From a virus, in IMG/VR virus record IMGVR_UViG_3300007234_000145, positions 1 through 20,607 of that record: a DNA stretch of 20,607 nucleotides; one strand, given 5' to 3'. Numbering within the stretch: position 1 is the stretch's first letter; each line of letters opens with the position of its first letter. Positions 1 to 7,130 of the stretch are shown here, one piece after another. Below the pieces are notes generated by a model. It did not search any database. It was not told the DNA's origin and was given only the letters and a program-made list of their open reading frames with translations. A program made the position numbers and the translations under genes.

Positions 1-632
1 GATCCAGTGGTGTTGCTGAATCCTGCATAACGACCTAAGAAGTTATTAGAACTTCCAGTGGTGTTGTTGTATCCTGCACCACAACCAAAGAAGTTATTAT
101 AAGCACCAGAACCAGAAGCACACTTACCGGCATAAGTTCCTAAGAAGTTATTATGTTCTCCAGTGACCGTTGCACAACGACCGGCACCAACACCGATCAT
201 ATTGTTACAAGATCCAGTGGTGTTTGCTAATCCCGCATTAGGTCCAATGAAGTTATTAAAACCTCCAGTGGTGTTGGAGAATCCTGCACTATTACCTAAG
301 AAGTTATTATTAGTTCCAGTGGTGTTGCATTTTCCTGCATAAGTTCCCAGGAAGACATTAAAAGATCCGGTGGTGTTCTTATTTCCTGCACATTTACCAA
401 AGAAGTTATTTTTAGATCCAGTGGTATTATCTCTTCCCACAAGAGCACCAATGAAGTTATTATCTATTCCAGTGGTGCTGCGTTCTCCTGCATAAAAACC
501 TAAGAAGTTATTATAATTTCCAGTGGTGTTGCATTTTCCTGCATTAACACCAAGGAAGTTATTTTGACTTCCAGTGGTGTTGGAGAGTCCTGCATTCCTA
601 CCTAAGAAGGTATTATGACTTCCAGTGGTGTT
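1..632 (-). repeat. 51-bp in-frame coding tandem repeat (about 12 units)
   Basis: The motif TCCAGTGGTGTT (plus strand) recurs every 51 bp, for example at 621-632 and 570-581, with 54-bp spacing in two units near 100-200. Each unit encodes N-T-T-G-x-x-N-N-F-L-G-x-x-A-G-x-x. Two more degenerate protein-level units extend the array to about position 734. Units differ at the variable codons, so the array is diverged rather than freshly amplified. Confidence 0.9.
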
Positions 633-1250
633 TAAGAATCCTGCACAGAGACCAGCAAAGAAATTAAAATCACCTTCAGTAATGCTATTACCAGCATTAC
701 ATCCCATAAAGATATTAAAGCAGGCAGTTCCTGTTACCGGATCATACCCACCACCAGTCGTGGAATCACCGGCAAATAGATTTCCGTCTACGTCTTGTCT
801 AAGTTCTGCTGCAAATGAATTAATACCAGTTAAATTAGAACCATTACCAACAAATGATGCTGCTGTTACAACACCCGTTACTGTTACTCCATCGAAAGTA
901 GGATTATCAGTTAAGGTAACTGTAGCTAAAGACGATCCAGCACCAGAAGTTGCCGTTAAATTAGAACCAACAAAACTAATATCTTGAACGCTACCCGCAG
1001 AACCTACTATAGATCCTTCTTCTCTTATAGTAATACCGGCGATAGCACCTACATCACCAGCAGTAAGACCAGTTATATTGGAACCGTCACCATACAAAAA
1101 GTTTGCAGTTACAATACCAGCATTGACTATTGTGGTGTTGTTCGCGTCAACTGCAGCTGTTGGATTTGTTGTACCTACTCCAATATTGCCAGTGTTAATT
1201 AATACTCTACTATCATCAATGATAGTATTTCCTTGGATCTTGATTGCCAT
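1..1250 (-). CDS. Tail-fibre-like protein with NTTG/NNFLG 17-residue repeats, 3' end outside window
   Basis: An open frame starts at ATG 1250 and runs off the window after 416 codons with no stop. The start is preceded by AGGA six bases upstream. The protein begins MAIKIQGNTIIDDSRV. Two 'GDGSNITG'/'GNGSNLTG' modules lie near residues 55 and 135; the same modules occur in the fibre genes upstream. From about residue 172 it is a tandem array of 17-residue units, consensus NTTGSxNNFLGxxAGxx, two of them 18 long. The pattern resembles head/stalk repeats of trimeric adhesins (YadA-like) and fibre shafts of other phages. The likely role is a trimeric tail or side fibre contacting the host surface; the receptor-binding tip would lie beyond the window. 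It is the last gene seen of the fibre block. Confidence is high that it is coding and structural, moderate for the fibre role. Confidence 0.88.
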   Translation of the reverse strand, partial: MAIKIQGNTIIDDSRVLINTGNIGVGTTNPTAAVDANNTTIVNAGIVTANFLYGDGSNITGLTAGDVGAIAGITIREEGSIVGSAGSVQDISFVGSNLTATSGAGSSLATVTLTDNPTFDGVTVTGVVTAASFVGNGSNLTGINSFAAELRQDVDGNLFAGDSTTGGGYDPVTGTACFNIFMGCNAGNSITEGDFNFFAGLCAGFLNTTGSHNTFLGRNAGLSNTTGSQNNFLGVNAGKCNTTGNYNNFLGFYAGERSTTGIDNNFIGALVGRDNTTGSKNNFFGKCAGNKNTTGSFNVFLGTYAGKCNTTGTNNNFLGNSAGFSNTTGGFNNFIGPNAGLANTTGSCNNMIGVGAGRCATVTGEHNNFLGTYAGKCASGSGAYNNFFGCGAGYNNTTGSSNNFLGRYAGFSNTTG

Positions 1251-1288
1251 CTACCGTCCTCGTATACACTAGGCAGTTTTATTACAAT

Positions 1289-1296
1289 TATTTAGA
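1289..1296 (-). promoter_or_regulatory. Late-promoter-like octamer TCTAAATA
   Basis: Read on the minus strand, TCTAAATA differs from the T4 late promoter TATAAATA at one base. It lies 39-46 bases upstream of the ATG at 1250, in the 52-bp gap after the 369-aa gene. The gap also holds the AGGA ribosome-binding site. It could drive the repeat-rich fibre gene independently; this is inferred from motif and position only. Confidence 0.5.
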
Positions 1297-1302
1297 CAAT
1301 TA

Positions 1303-2412
1303 TTATATCTTTGACAATTTCTCATTTATATAGTTAATCTGATTTTGTTGTTCTTTAACTACTTCAATCAAAAGACCAATTAATCCATTATAATTAACTG
1401 TTTTGGGGTCAGTATTGTTTACCAATTCTGGGAATACTCCTTCAATATTATCTGCAATTACACCAACAGATGGTTTATTATTCTCGATCCAATTGAATGA
1501 CACTCCATTTATTTTAAGAACTTTTTCTATCGGGTTTGAAATCAATTCGATATTGTTTTTAAGTTTCTTGTCAGATGTTGAATTAAAATTGGAAGCTGTA
1601 ACTTCTTCAATTACGTTAATATTCTGTGCGGTAATAATACCAGCAAAACTACCATTTCCTGACGGTAAAAGAGTGATTCCAATACCAGGACCATATCCAA
1701 CATTTAGACCAGTTCTTGCAGTTATAAAACCAATAGAGTCAATATTAGTGACATCTTCATAAGTTAATGTTCCTCCAATAGAGACATCACCAGAAAAAGT
1801 TGCGGTCCCACCTATAATATTAGGTAAATTTATAGTAGTAATGCCAATCGATTCTGCATTAATAACACTAAATGTCGAAACACCACTAACAGTTAGTTGT
1901 GTCAATGAACCGATACCACCAATAACACTCGTAGAAATACCAGATAAATCTACATAAGGTTGTTGAGAAACTATAATAGTGGAGATACCACCGGCAGAAG
2001 TACCAGTGGCTTCAATCTGCAATCCCCTAAAATCAAGTCCATTAAATGATGTGCCAGGACCAACATTATTACCCTCGTTAAATATGAGAAGACCATCAAT
2101 AGAACCCTGTGGTGTATTGGGAGCCCATTCTGGAGGTTGTCCTGGACCTCTTGATTTAAGCACAAGACCAGTAGATCCATTATCAAATGCGGAAGTTAGA
2201 CCTGGTTGTGCTTGATATAATAGTTGTCCTGTCCCACCACCGTAAATATTAGTTGCGTTTGTAGCACTAATAATTCCAGTTAGTCCTACACCAGAACCAA
2301 AATATGTAGTTGCATCAACACGACCAATTACTTCTAGTGAATTGAGATTTTCACTATAAGAAGATACACCAACTTTTAATCTTAATCTATCATTACTTGT
2401 GTAATTTGGCAT
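1303..2412 (-). CDS. Tail-fibre protein with C-terminal Peptidase_S74-type chaperone domain
   Basis: This 369-aa protein starts MPNYTSNDRL. It carries modules shared with the 1320-aa protein: 'TTYFGSGVGLTGI' near residues 36-48 and 'SGISTSVIGGIGSLTQL' near residues 158-174. The C-terminal 90 residues begin SDKKLKNNIE at Ser280-Asp281, with Lys285 following, and contain 'GVIADNIEGVFPELV'. This is the typical signature of the S74 intramolecular chaperone of phage fibres and endosialidases, which helps trimerise the fibre and is then released by self-cleavage before the conserved Ser. The last roughly 20 residues (VVKEQQNQINYINEKLSKI) look like a short coiled coil, usual for this domain. It follows the 114-aa gene with 5 bp between; only a weak TAAAG lies before the ATG. 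Function is a fibre/adhesin; the receptor is unknown. Confidence 0.88.
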   Translation of the reverse strand: MPNYTSNDRLRLKVGVSSYSENLNSLEVIGRVDATTYFGSGVGLTGIISATNATNIYGGGTGQLLYQAQPGLTSAFDNGSTGLVLKSRGPGQPPEWAPNTPQGSIDGLLIFNEGNNVGPGTSFNGLDFRGLQIEATGTSAGGISTIIVSQQPYVDLSGISTSVIGGIGSLTQLTVSGVSTFSVINAESIGITTINLPNIIGGTATFSGDVSIGGTLTYEDVTNIDSIGFITARTGLNVGYGPGIGITLLPSGNGSFAGIITAQNINVIEEVTASNFNSTSDKKLKNNIELISNPIEKVLKINGVSFNWIENNKPSVGVIADNIEGVFPELVNNTDPKTVNYNGLIGLLIEVVKEQQNQINYINEKLSKI

Positions 2413-2417
2413 CTTTA

Positions 2418-2762
2418 TTATTGATTAAGTGTCTCTAGTATAGATGAGATAAATTTCAAGTCAGTATCATTACTTGAAGATACTACAAGAGAATCCCCAG
2501 TCTCAAGGACAAGTTTACCAACAATAAGACTTGCGGAATCATTTGCGGGTACTGGAAAATTTTGTAGTAATTCAGTAGTTACAGCAATACCTGTTACATT
2601 TCTTTCGTGAGCAAATGTAATAGTTTGTGTATTATTACCAACATTTGCAGTTTGTGCTAAAAGAATAATAGCACTATATCCAACTGGGGCAGTATAGATA
2701 TTTACTGGTCCAGTAGTAACAATACCTGTGACTGTTTCGTAATTATTGAGGGCTAACGCCAT
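2418..2762 (-). CDS. Small virion structural protein, fibre-associated (114 aa)
   Basis: The product starts MALALNNYETVTGIVTTGPV and is predicted to be all-beta, with a conserved-looking 'NFPVPANDSASLIVGKLVLETGDSLVVSSS' type stretch around residues 68-97. I know similar short beta-rich proteins beside fibre genes of T4-like cyanophages, but no precise function. A possible role is a small trimeric connector or decoration on a fibre. The start is well supported: AGGAGGAG lies just upstream, inside the last codons of the 1320-aa gene, and only 4 bp separate the two genes. Co-transcription with its neighbours is likely. No signal peptide or membrane segment is seen. Confidence 0.8.
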   Translation of the reverse strand: MALALNNYETVTGIVTTGPVNIYTAPVGYSAIILLAQTANVGNNTQTITFAHERNVTGIAVTTELLQNFPVPANDSASLIVGKLVLETGDSLVVSSSNDTDLKFISSILETLNQ

Positions 2763-2766
2763 TTTA

Positions 2767-5700
2767 TTAATCTCCTCCTAGTGCGAGAATGTAAGGTGTA
2801 ATACTGGCAAATAAACTTCTATTGTAAGCATCACCAGTAATAGAACCTTCTAATTGATTAATGATAACTCCTTCACCAATTTTAAAGTTACCTGCCTGAT
2901 CAGTAGAAGTAAAAATAACCAGACCTCCATTTTTATTTACAATTTCATTTTCTGGTATAGCTATACCACCTCTTTGAGGAAGAGCAGTAAGTGCTGTATT
3001 TCCAGAACCAATATATTCAAATGCTTGTGATGAAGCAAGTACTCTACTTTGTTTGAAGAATGGAACTGTTGTTCCTACACCAACCGCATAGGGCACATTG
3101 TCAGTAAATGTAACTGTAGTAATACCACTAACTATAGGAGTTGAACTACTAACCACATAGTATGTAGGTAATATTTCAGGGTCACCTGTAGCACTTCCTT
3201 CAAAGGTTACAGTTGGAGTTCCAGTATAGCCTCTACCATTAGAAATCATATCTATGTCAGTAACTTTATCACCTGTCAATATTGCAACAGCTGTTGCCTT
3301 GATACCCCAAGATTCTGAAGGATTTGAGAAAGTTACCTTAGGTGGAGTTGTATATCCACTACCACCATTAGTAATAGTTACATCTTTAATACTATTGTAA
3401 ATAGAATCCAAATATACAACCTGACCATCAAAGGGTCTAGTGATAAAAGTCTCTACTTGACCACCAGAGTGGTAAAGTGAAGGGTAAGTAGAAACACCAA
3501 CATAAGAATTAAATTCTGTTGGTGACGCAATATCAGTTACTGTGAAGATATTTCCAAATGATCCGTTAGGGAATGATGCAATAGTACTAATTGCTACTTG
3601 ACCACTATCAATATATGTGTGAGAAATTGTTGAAGGACCAACATTAACTGTAATGTCTTTTGGTCCCACACTGATAACATCAAATACATGATTAGGTAAA
3701 CCATTACCATCACCAGCTGCAGGTGGGAAGAATGCTGTAGAGAATCCACCACCAGAATTACACTGGAATACTAAATTGGTCATCGTAACACTGATACCAG
3801 TAACAATATTATGTTCTACATCTGTAGAAACTGTCATGATACCAGTTGTAGAATTATATATCGCATTGGTAACACCGTAATATGGAGTGTTAGTTGCAGT
3901 TCCGCCCTCAACAAATTCATGATCAATTGTAGAAATACCAACATTAACTACGAATACGTTATCGTCAGGAATTTCTTGAACACTGAATCTTGAAGTAGTT
4001 GCTCCATTACCATCACCAGCTGCAGGTGGGAATAACGCTGTAGAGAATCCACCACCAGAATTACATCTGAATACTAGGTTATTAAGATTAACTGCAGACT
4101 TATAAGTCAGATTATGATCAGAGTTCGTAGTGACAGTCATGATACCGGTTGATGCGGTATATGTTGCTGTAGAAACACCGAACAGTGAAGGTCTTAGTGT
4201 TGAAGTACCACCCTCAACATATGAGTGTGTAATTGTCGAAATTCCTACATCAACAACAAATTGATTGTTTGCTGGAATTTCGTCAACAATAAATCTGCTT
4301 GTTGTAGGACCATTACCATCACCACCACCAGGTGGAAAAAATGCAGTAGATAGTCCACCACCAGAATTACACTGGAATACTAATTGACTTAAGTCAATTG
4401 TAGATCTTCTATTAAAGTTATGATTCGTACCGGTAGTAACAGTCATTATACCGGTTGATTCAGTGTAATCTGCATTAGATACATTGAATGGAATTTGTTG
4501 TGCGACTGAAACTTCTCTCACAACATCTTTAGAATCACAAGAGAACTTCAAGTTTCTCATTGAGACTGACATACCAACATTGAAACCATGATCGGTTGCC
4601 GTTGTAATTGTAGTGAGACCAGTTACATTATCGTATGTTGCATTTGTAACATTGATACTATCAACACCGAGGTTAATTGGAAATTGATTTGTATCTGCAG
4701 ATACAAACTCACTCACAGTACCAATGAAGTTTTGGGGTCCTATACCATCAGCAACTAAACCTAATCTACCAAATGAAGAGTTGGAGTTTGTAAGATCACA
4801 TTGTCCACCATTGATACAAACAATACTTTGATCATTATAAATGGTGAAGATAGAAACTAATTGTGCATAACCCTCATTAGAGACAGAAACACCAATACCA
4901 CCTTGATTAAGTTGAGTGTAACTATCAACATTCATTGCTCTGGTAGGACCGAGAACATGATTACCATCGATCTTCATACCAATACTATTGGAAATGAAGT
5001 TTGTACAATTTCTAATATACGGACCCTGTGTTACATATGATGGTTTCTCTGGGTTGAATGCAATAATTGCTTTACCTTCATCCAATGTTCCAGTGAAAGT
5101 CATGTTTTCTACATAACTTCCATTTGCAACATAAATTAAATCCTTATCACGGTTTTGTGGAATAATTGAAACTTCCCTTAAACTATCACCAAGAAGTGTG
5201 ACTTGTTCAGGAAGAATAATTGGATTATTCTCTTGATAATTACCAGCAGAAATTCTAATGACTGTGGATGCTTGTGCGATAGTAACAGCGGAACCGACTG
5301 TCCTCTTTGCGGTAGATAACAAATAACCATCATTTTCATCATCACCATCAGGTGTAACGTAAATTTGATTTGTGACAGATACTAAACCAACAACATTAGT
5401 AAGGTTAGCGCCGTCACCATAAAATGATGTTGCACTTACAATACCCGTTGTTGGATACATTGTAATTGCTGCACCTACTGATGTAATACCACTTACATAA
5501 ACACCACTTATAAATGTCGAGAAACCAGCAAAAGTTGAAATACCAGTTACAAGTAAGTCCTTTGTTGTCGCAAGACCAGTGACACCTAACTGGTTGATTG
5601 TTGCAATACCAGTAATATTCAGGTTATTACTATCAATTTGATCAACTTGAAGATCTCCACCAACATAAAGATCTCCACCTGTTGTAGTAATACCACCATC

Positions 5701-6729
5701 AGACGCGAGTGTAGTAATACCAGAAACAAATAATGTTTCACTAAGAGATGTTATTCCAGATACAACCAAGTCATTTGTGGTAGTAAGACCAGTAACTCCA
5801 AGTGTAGCTAATGTGGTAGTGCCAGTTACATTTGCATCACCAATATTAGCAGTGCCTGATACATTTAGTTGTGAGATCGATCCTAAACCAGCAACTTCTA
5901 ATGTCTGAGTACTAGTAATACCACTGACATTTAGTTGTGTAACTGAGGCAATACCACCAATAACACTAGTGGATATACCAGATAATCTTGCATATCTTAC
6001 ATCCAGAGTTGCTTTAGGGTCAATCCAAATTGGTAAATTAGTACCTTGACCTAAAAGAAGTTTTCCTGCAGGACCAATTGGTAAAAATGTAGTCGTGTCA
6101 GGAGCAGTCTGTATCGGAATTCTACCAGCAGAACCTCCAGATAAGTTTGAGGTAATACCTGAACTAGAAGCAAAAGATACTACAGTAGCAACCGGGTCAA
6201 CCCAGATTGGAGATCCGTTTCCAGTAGATTGAAGGATTTGTAAATTATTTCCAACAGCAGTAAATCCAGTATCATTTAATCCAGCTTGATATAAAACTGC
6301 TCCAGCTGCACCACCTTTAATATCTGTTGCTATACCAGCATTATCTGCATAATCTGCTAAAGGAGCAGATGTTACAGAGACTGTTACCTTTCCTTTACCG
6401 GACGGTGGTGTAACTAAAATACCACTACCAGATTGAACCTCAGTTACAATACCTGTTAGATTTACTCCATCACCAAAATAAGTTGCACTAGTGATAATAC
6501 CGGCAGTGGTGATACCAGTAAGAGATGTATTGAATAATGAAGTTGCGTTTGTTGATGTTAGGTATTTTGTAGTAAGAGCACCACCAACATTAATGTTATT
6601 GGTTACTATATCTAAAGTAGTAAGTATTCCCGCAACAGCGAAGTTCCCAGTTACAGTAGAAGGACCTACAATAATAGGACCACTGTTATTGAACCTATTG
6701 GTTATCTTGTCGGCCCTAAGTAAAGACAT
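2767..6729 (-). CDS. Large tail-fibre/structural protein with beta-helix domain and 101-aa repeats (1320 aa)
   Basis: The N-terminal about 450 residues consist of fibre modules such as 'TSATYFGDGVNLTGI' (about 80-95), 'SGISTSVIGGIASVTQL' and many 'GVTGLTT/VSGITS' strands, consistent with a beta-structured shaft. About residues 453-680 begin 'IYVTPDGDDENDG' and look like a pectin-lyase-type right-handed beta-helix, a fold common in polysaccharide-binding phage proteins; no lyase active site is evident. Residues about 697-1045 hold one partial and three full repeats of about 101 aa ('STGIMTVTT...HN', 'FQCNSGGG'). 'GGSGYTTPP'-type segments follow at about 1105-1180. The C-terminal module 'AFEYIGSGNTALTALPQRGG' through 'GNFKIGEG' is shared with the 1631-aa protein. 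An exact TATAAATA late promoter lies 28-35 bases upstream. Role: virion adhesin or fibre; no enzyme activity is claimed. Confidence 0.88.
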   Translation of the reverse strand: MSLLRADKITNRFNNSGPIIVGPSTVTGNFAVAGILTTLDIVTNNINVGGALTTKYLTSTNATSLFNTSLTGITTAGIITSATYFGDGVNLTGIVTEVQSGSGILVTPPSGKGKVTVSVTSAPLADYADNAGIATDIKGGAAGAVLYQAGLNDTGFTAVGNNLQILQSTGNGSPIWVDPVATVVSFASSSGITSNLSGGSAGRIPIQTAPDTTTFLPIGPAGKLLLGQGTNLPIWIDPKATLDVRYARLSGISTSVIGGIASVTQLNVSGITSTQTLEVAGLGSISQLNVSGTANIGDANVTGTTTLATLGVTGLTTTNDLVVSGITSLSETLFVSGITTLASDGGITTTGGDLYVGGDLQVDQIDSNNLNITGIATINQLGVTGLATTKDLLVTGISTFAGFSTFISGVYVSGITSVGAAITMYPTTGIVSATSFYGDGANLTNVVGLVSVTNQIYVTPDGDDENDGYLLSTAKRTVGSAVTIAQASTVIRISAGNYQENNPIILPEQVTLLGDSLREVSIIPQNRDKDLIYVANGSYVENMTFTGTLDEGKAIIAFNPEKPSYVTQGPYIRNCTNFISNSIGMKIDGNHVLGPTRAMNVDSYTQLNQGGIGVSVSNEGYAQLVSIFTIYNDQSIVCINGGQCDLTNSNSSFGRLGLVADGIGPQNFIGTVSEFVSADTNQFPINLGVDSINVTNATYDNVTGLTTITTATDHGFNVGMSVSMRNLKFSCDSKDVVREVSVAQQIPFNVSNADYTESTGIMTVTTGTNHNFNRRSTIDLSQLVFQCNSGGGLSTAFFPPGGGDGNGPTTSRFIVDEIPANNQFVVDVGISTITHSYVEGGTSTLRPSLFGVSTATYTASTGIMTVTTNSDHNLTYKSAVNLNNLVFRCNSGGGFSTALFPPAAGDGNGATTSRFSVQEIPDDNVFVVNVGISTIDHEFVEGGTATNTPYYGVTNAIYNSTTGIMTVSTDVEHNIVTGISVTMTNLVFQCNSGGGFSTAFFPPAAGDGNGLPNHVFDVISVGPKDITVNVGPSTISHTYIDSGQVAISTIASFPNGSFGNIFTVTDIASPTEFNSYVGVSTYPSLYHSGGQVETFITRPFDGQVVYLDSIYNSIKDVTITNGGSGYTTPPKVTFSNPSESWGIKATAVAILTGDKVTDIDMISNGRGYTGTPTVTFEGSATGDPEILPTYYVVSSSTPIVSGITTVTFTDNVPYAVGVGTTVPFFKQSRVLASSQAFEYIGSGNTALTALPQRGGIAIPENEIVNKNGGLVIFTSTDQAGNFKIGEGVIINQLEGSITGDAYNRSLFASITPYILALGGD
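2772..2779 (-). promoter_or_regulatory. Shine-Dalgarno of the 114-aa gene, inside the preceding gene
   Basis: AGGAGGAG on the minus strand also encodes part of the final Gly-Gly-Asp of the 1320-aa protein. It sits about ten bases before ATG 2762. It is much stronger than the ribosome-binding sites of the large fibre genes, which suggests the small protein is translated at higher stoichiometry. Confidence 0.75.
3590..4650 (-). repeat. About 101-aa (about 303-bp) in-frame coding repeats in the 1320-aa gene
   Basis: The plus-strand block CCACCACCAGAATTA recurs at 3746 and 4049, and again at 4355, giving spacings of 303 and 306 bp. Nearby TTACCATCACCAGCTGCAGG is nearly identical in two copies. 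Each unit encodes 'TGIMTVTT...HN', 'LVFQCNSGGGxSTAxFPP', 'GDGNG' and 'VVxVGISTIxHxYVEGG'. A fourth, shortened unit lies on the N-terminal side near 4637-4500. Confidence 0.85.
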
Positions 6730-6756
6730 TATCTATAATGTTTTATCCGTTGTTTT

Positions 6757-6764
6757 TATTTATA
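6757..6764 (-). promoter_or_regulatory. T4-type late promoter (exact TATAAATA) for the 1320-aa gene
   Basis: TATAAATA reads on the minus strand, 28-35 bases upstream of ATG 6729. In T4 this octamer is the -10 element recognised by the phage late sigma gp55 with gp33 and the gp45 clamp. The match is exact. It faces away from an equally exact octamer on the plus strand eight bases further on. Confidence 0.8.
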
Positions 6765-6772
6765 CCAGTACA

Positions 6773-6780
6773 TATAAATA
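6773..6780 (+). promoter_or_regulatory. T4-type late promoter (exact TATAAATA) for the plus-strand 106-aa gene
   Basis: TATAAATA on the plus strand ends 23 bases before ATG 6804. The spacing fits a short leader. It forms a perfect inverted repeat with the minus-strand octamer at 6757-6764, separated by CCAGTACA. Confidence 0.8.
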
Positions 6781-6803
6781 TTTTTCAGGTATGATGATAT
6801 ATC

Positions 6804-7124
6804 ATGAAAAAGGGAGAATTCTGTCCATTAATTCAAAAGAAATGTGTTGAACATAAATGTGCCTGGTATACATGTGTAAGAGGAACAAATCCTAATACTG
6901 GGGAAGAGATTGATGATTGGCGTTGTGCGGTATCGTGGATGCCTATGATGACAGTCGAGATTGCACAAAAGTCAAATCAAACTGGAGCCGCTATAGAAAG
7001 TTTCAGAAACGAAGTAGTAGATGCAAATCATCAGAACCAACAACTTTATGCTCATGCCATCCAACAGGGAATTAATGTTGCTCAAATAACACCACTTAAC
7101 CCCCCTATGATAGCGGGTGAATAA
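6804..7124 (+). CDS. Cys-rich small protein, possible metal binder (106 aa), the only plus-strand gene
   Basis: The sequence starts MKKGEFCPLIQKKC. Cysteines stand at residues 7, 14, 19, 24 and 41, with His17 between, in a pattern C-x6-C-x4-C-x4-C; this could ligate Zn or an Fe-S cluster. A 'NPNTGEEIDDWRC' segment follows, then a helical Gln/Asn-rich C-terminal half ('GAAIESFRNEVVDANHQNQQ'). I believe related short proteins exist in other T4-like cyanophages, but I know no function. It is certainly coding by composition and has its own late promoter, so it is expected late in infection with the virion genes. It converges on the 875-aa gene with only 6 bp between stops and no visible terminator hairpin. 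No clear Shine-Dalgarno is seen before the ATG; a 12-bp palindrome overlaps the start. Confidence 0.85.
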   Translation: MKKGEFCPLIQKKCVEHKCAWYTCVRGTNPNTGEEIDDWRCAVSWMPMMTVEIAQKSNQTGAAIESFRNEVVDANHQNQQLYAHAIQQGINVAQITPLNPPMIAGE

Positions 7125-7130
7125 GAGTAT

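Noticed and set aside
1-640. Regular 51-bp repeats resembling a CRISPR array
   Set aside because: The repeat is in frame inside one open reading frame, unit and 'spacer' both encode the same 17-residue motif, and there are no cas genes.
625-987. Plus-strand open frame opposite the repeat fibre
   Set aside because: It is a Pro/Thr/Val-rich antisense shadow of the fibre gene, with no ribosome-binding site and no protein-like composition. The same applies to the other plus-strand frames at 984-1272, 1403-1762, 1979-2215, 3811-3993, 7881-8087, 8691-9158, 9348-9704, 10484-11545, 12746-12979, 15762-16349, 17659-17988 and 18554-20479.
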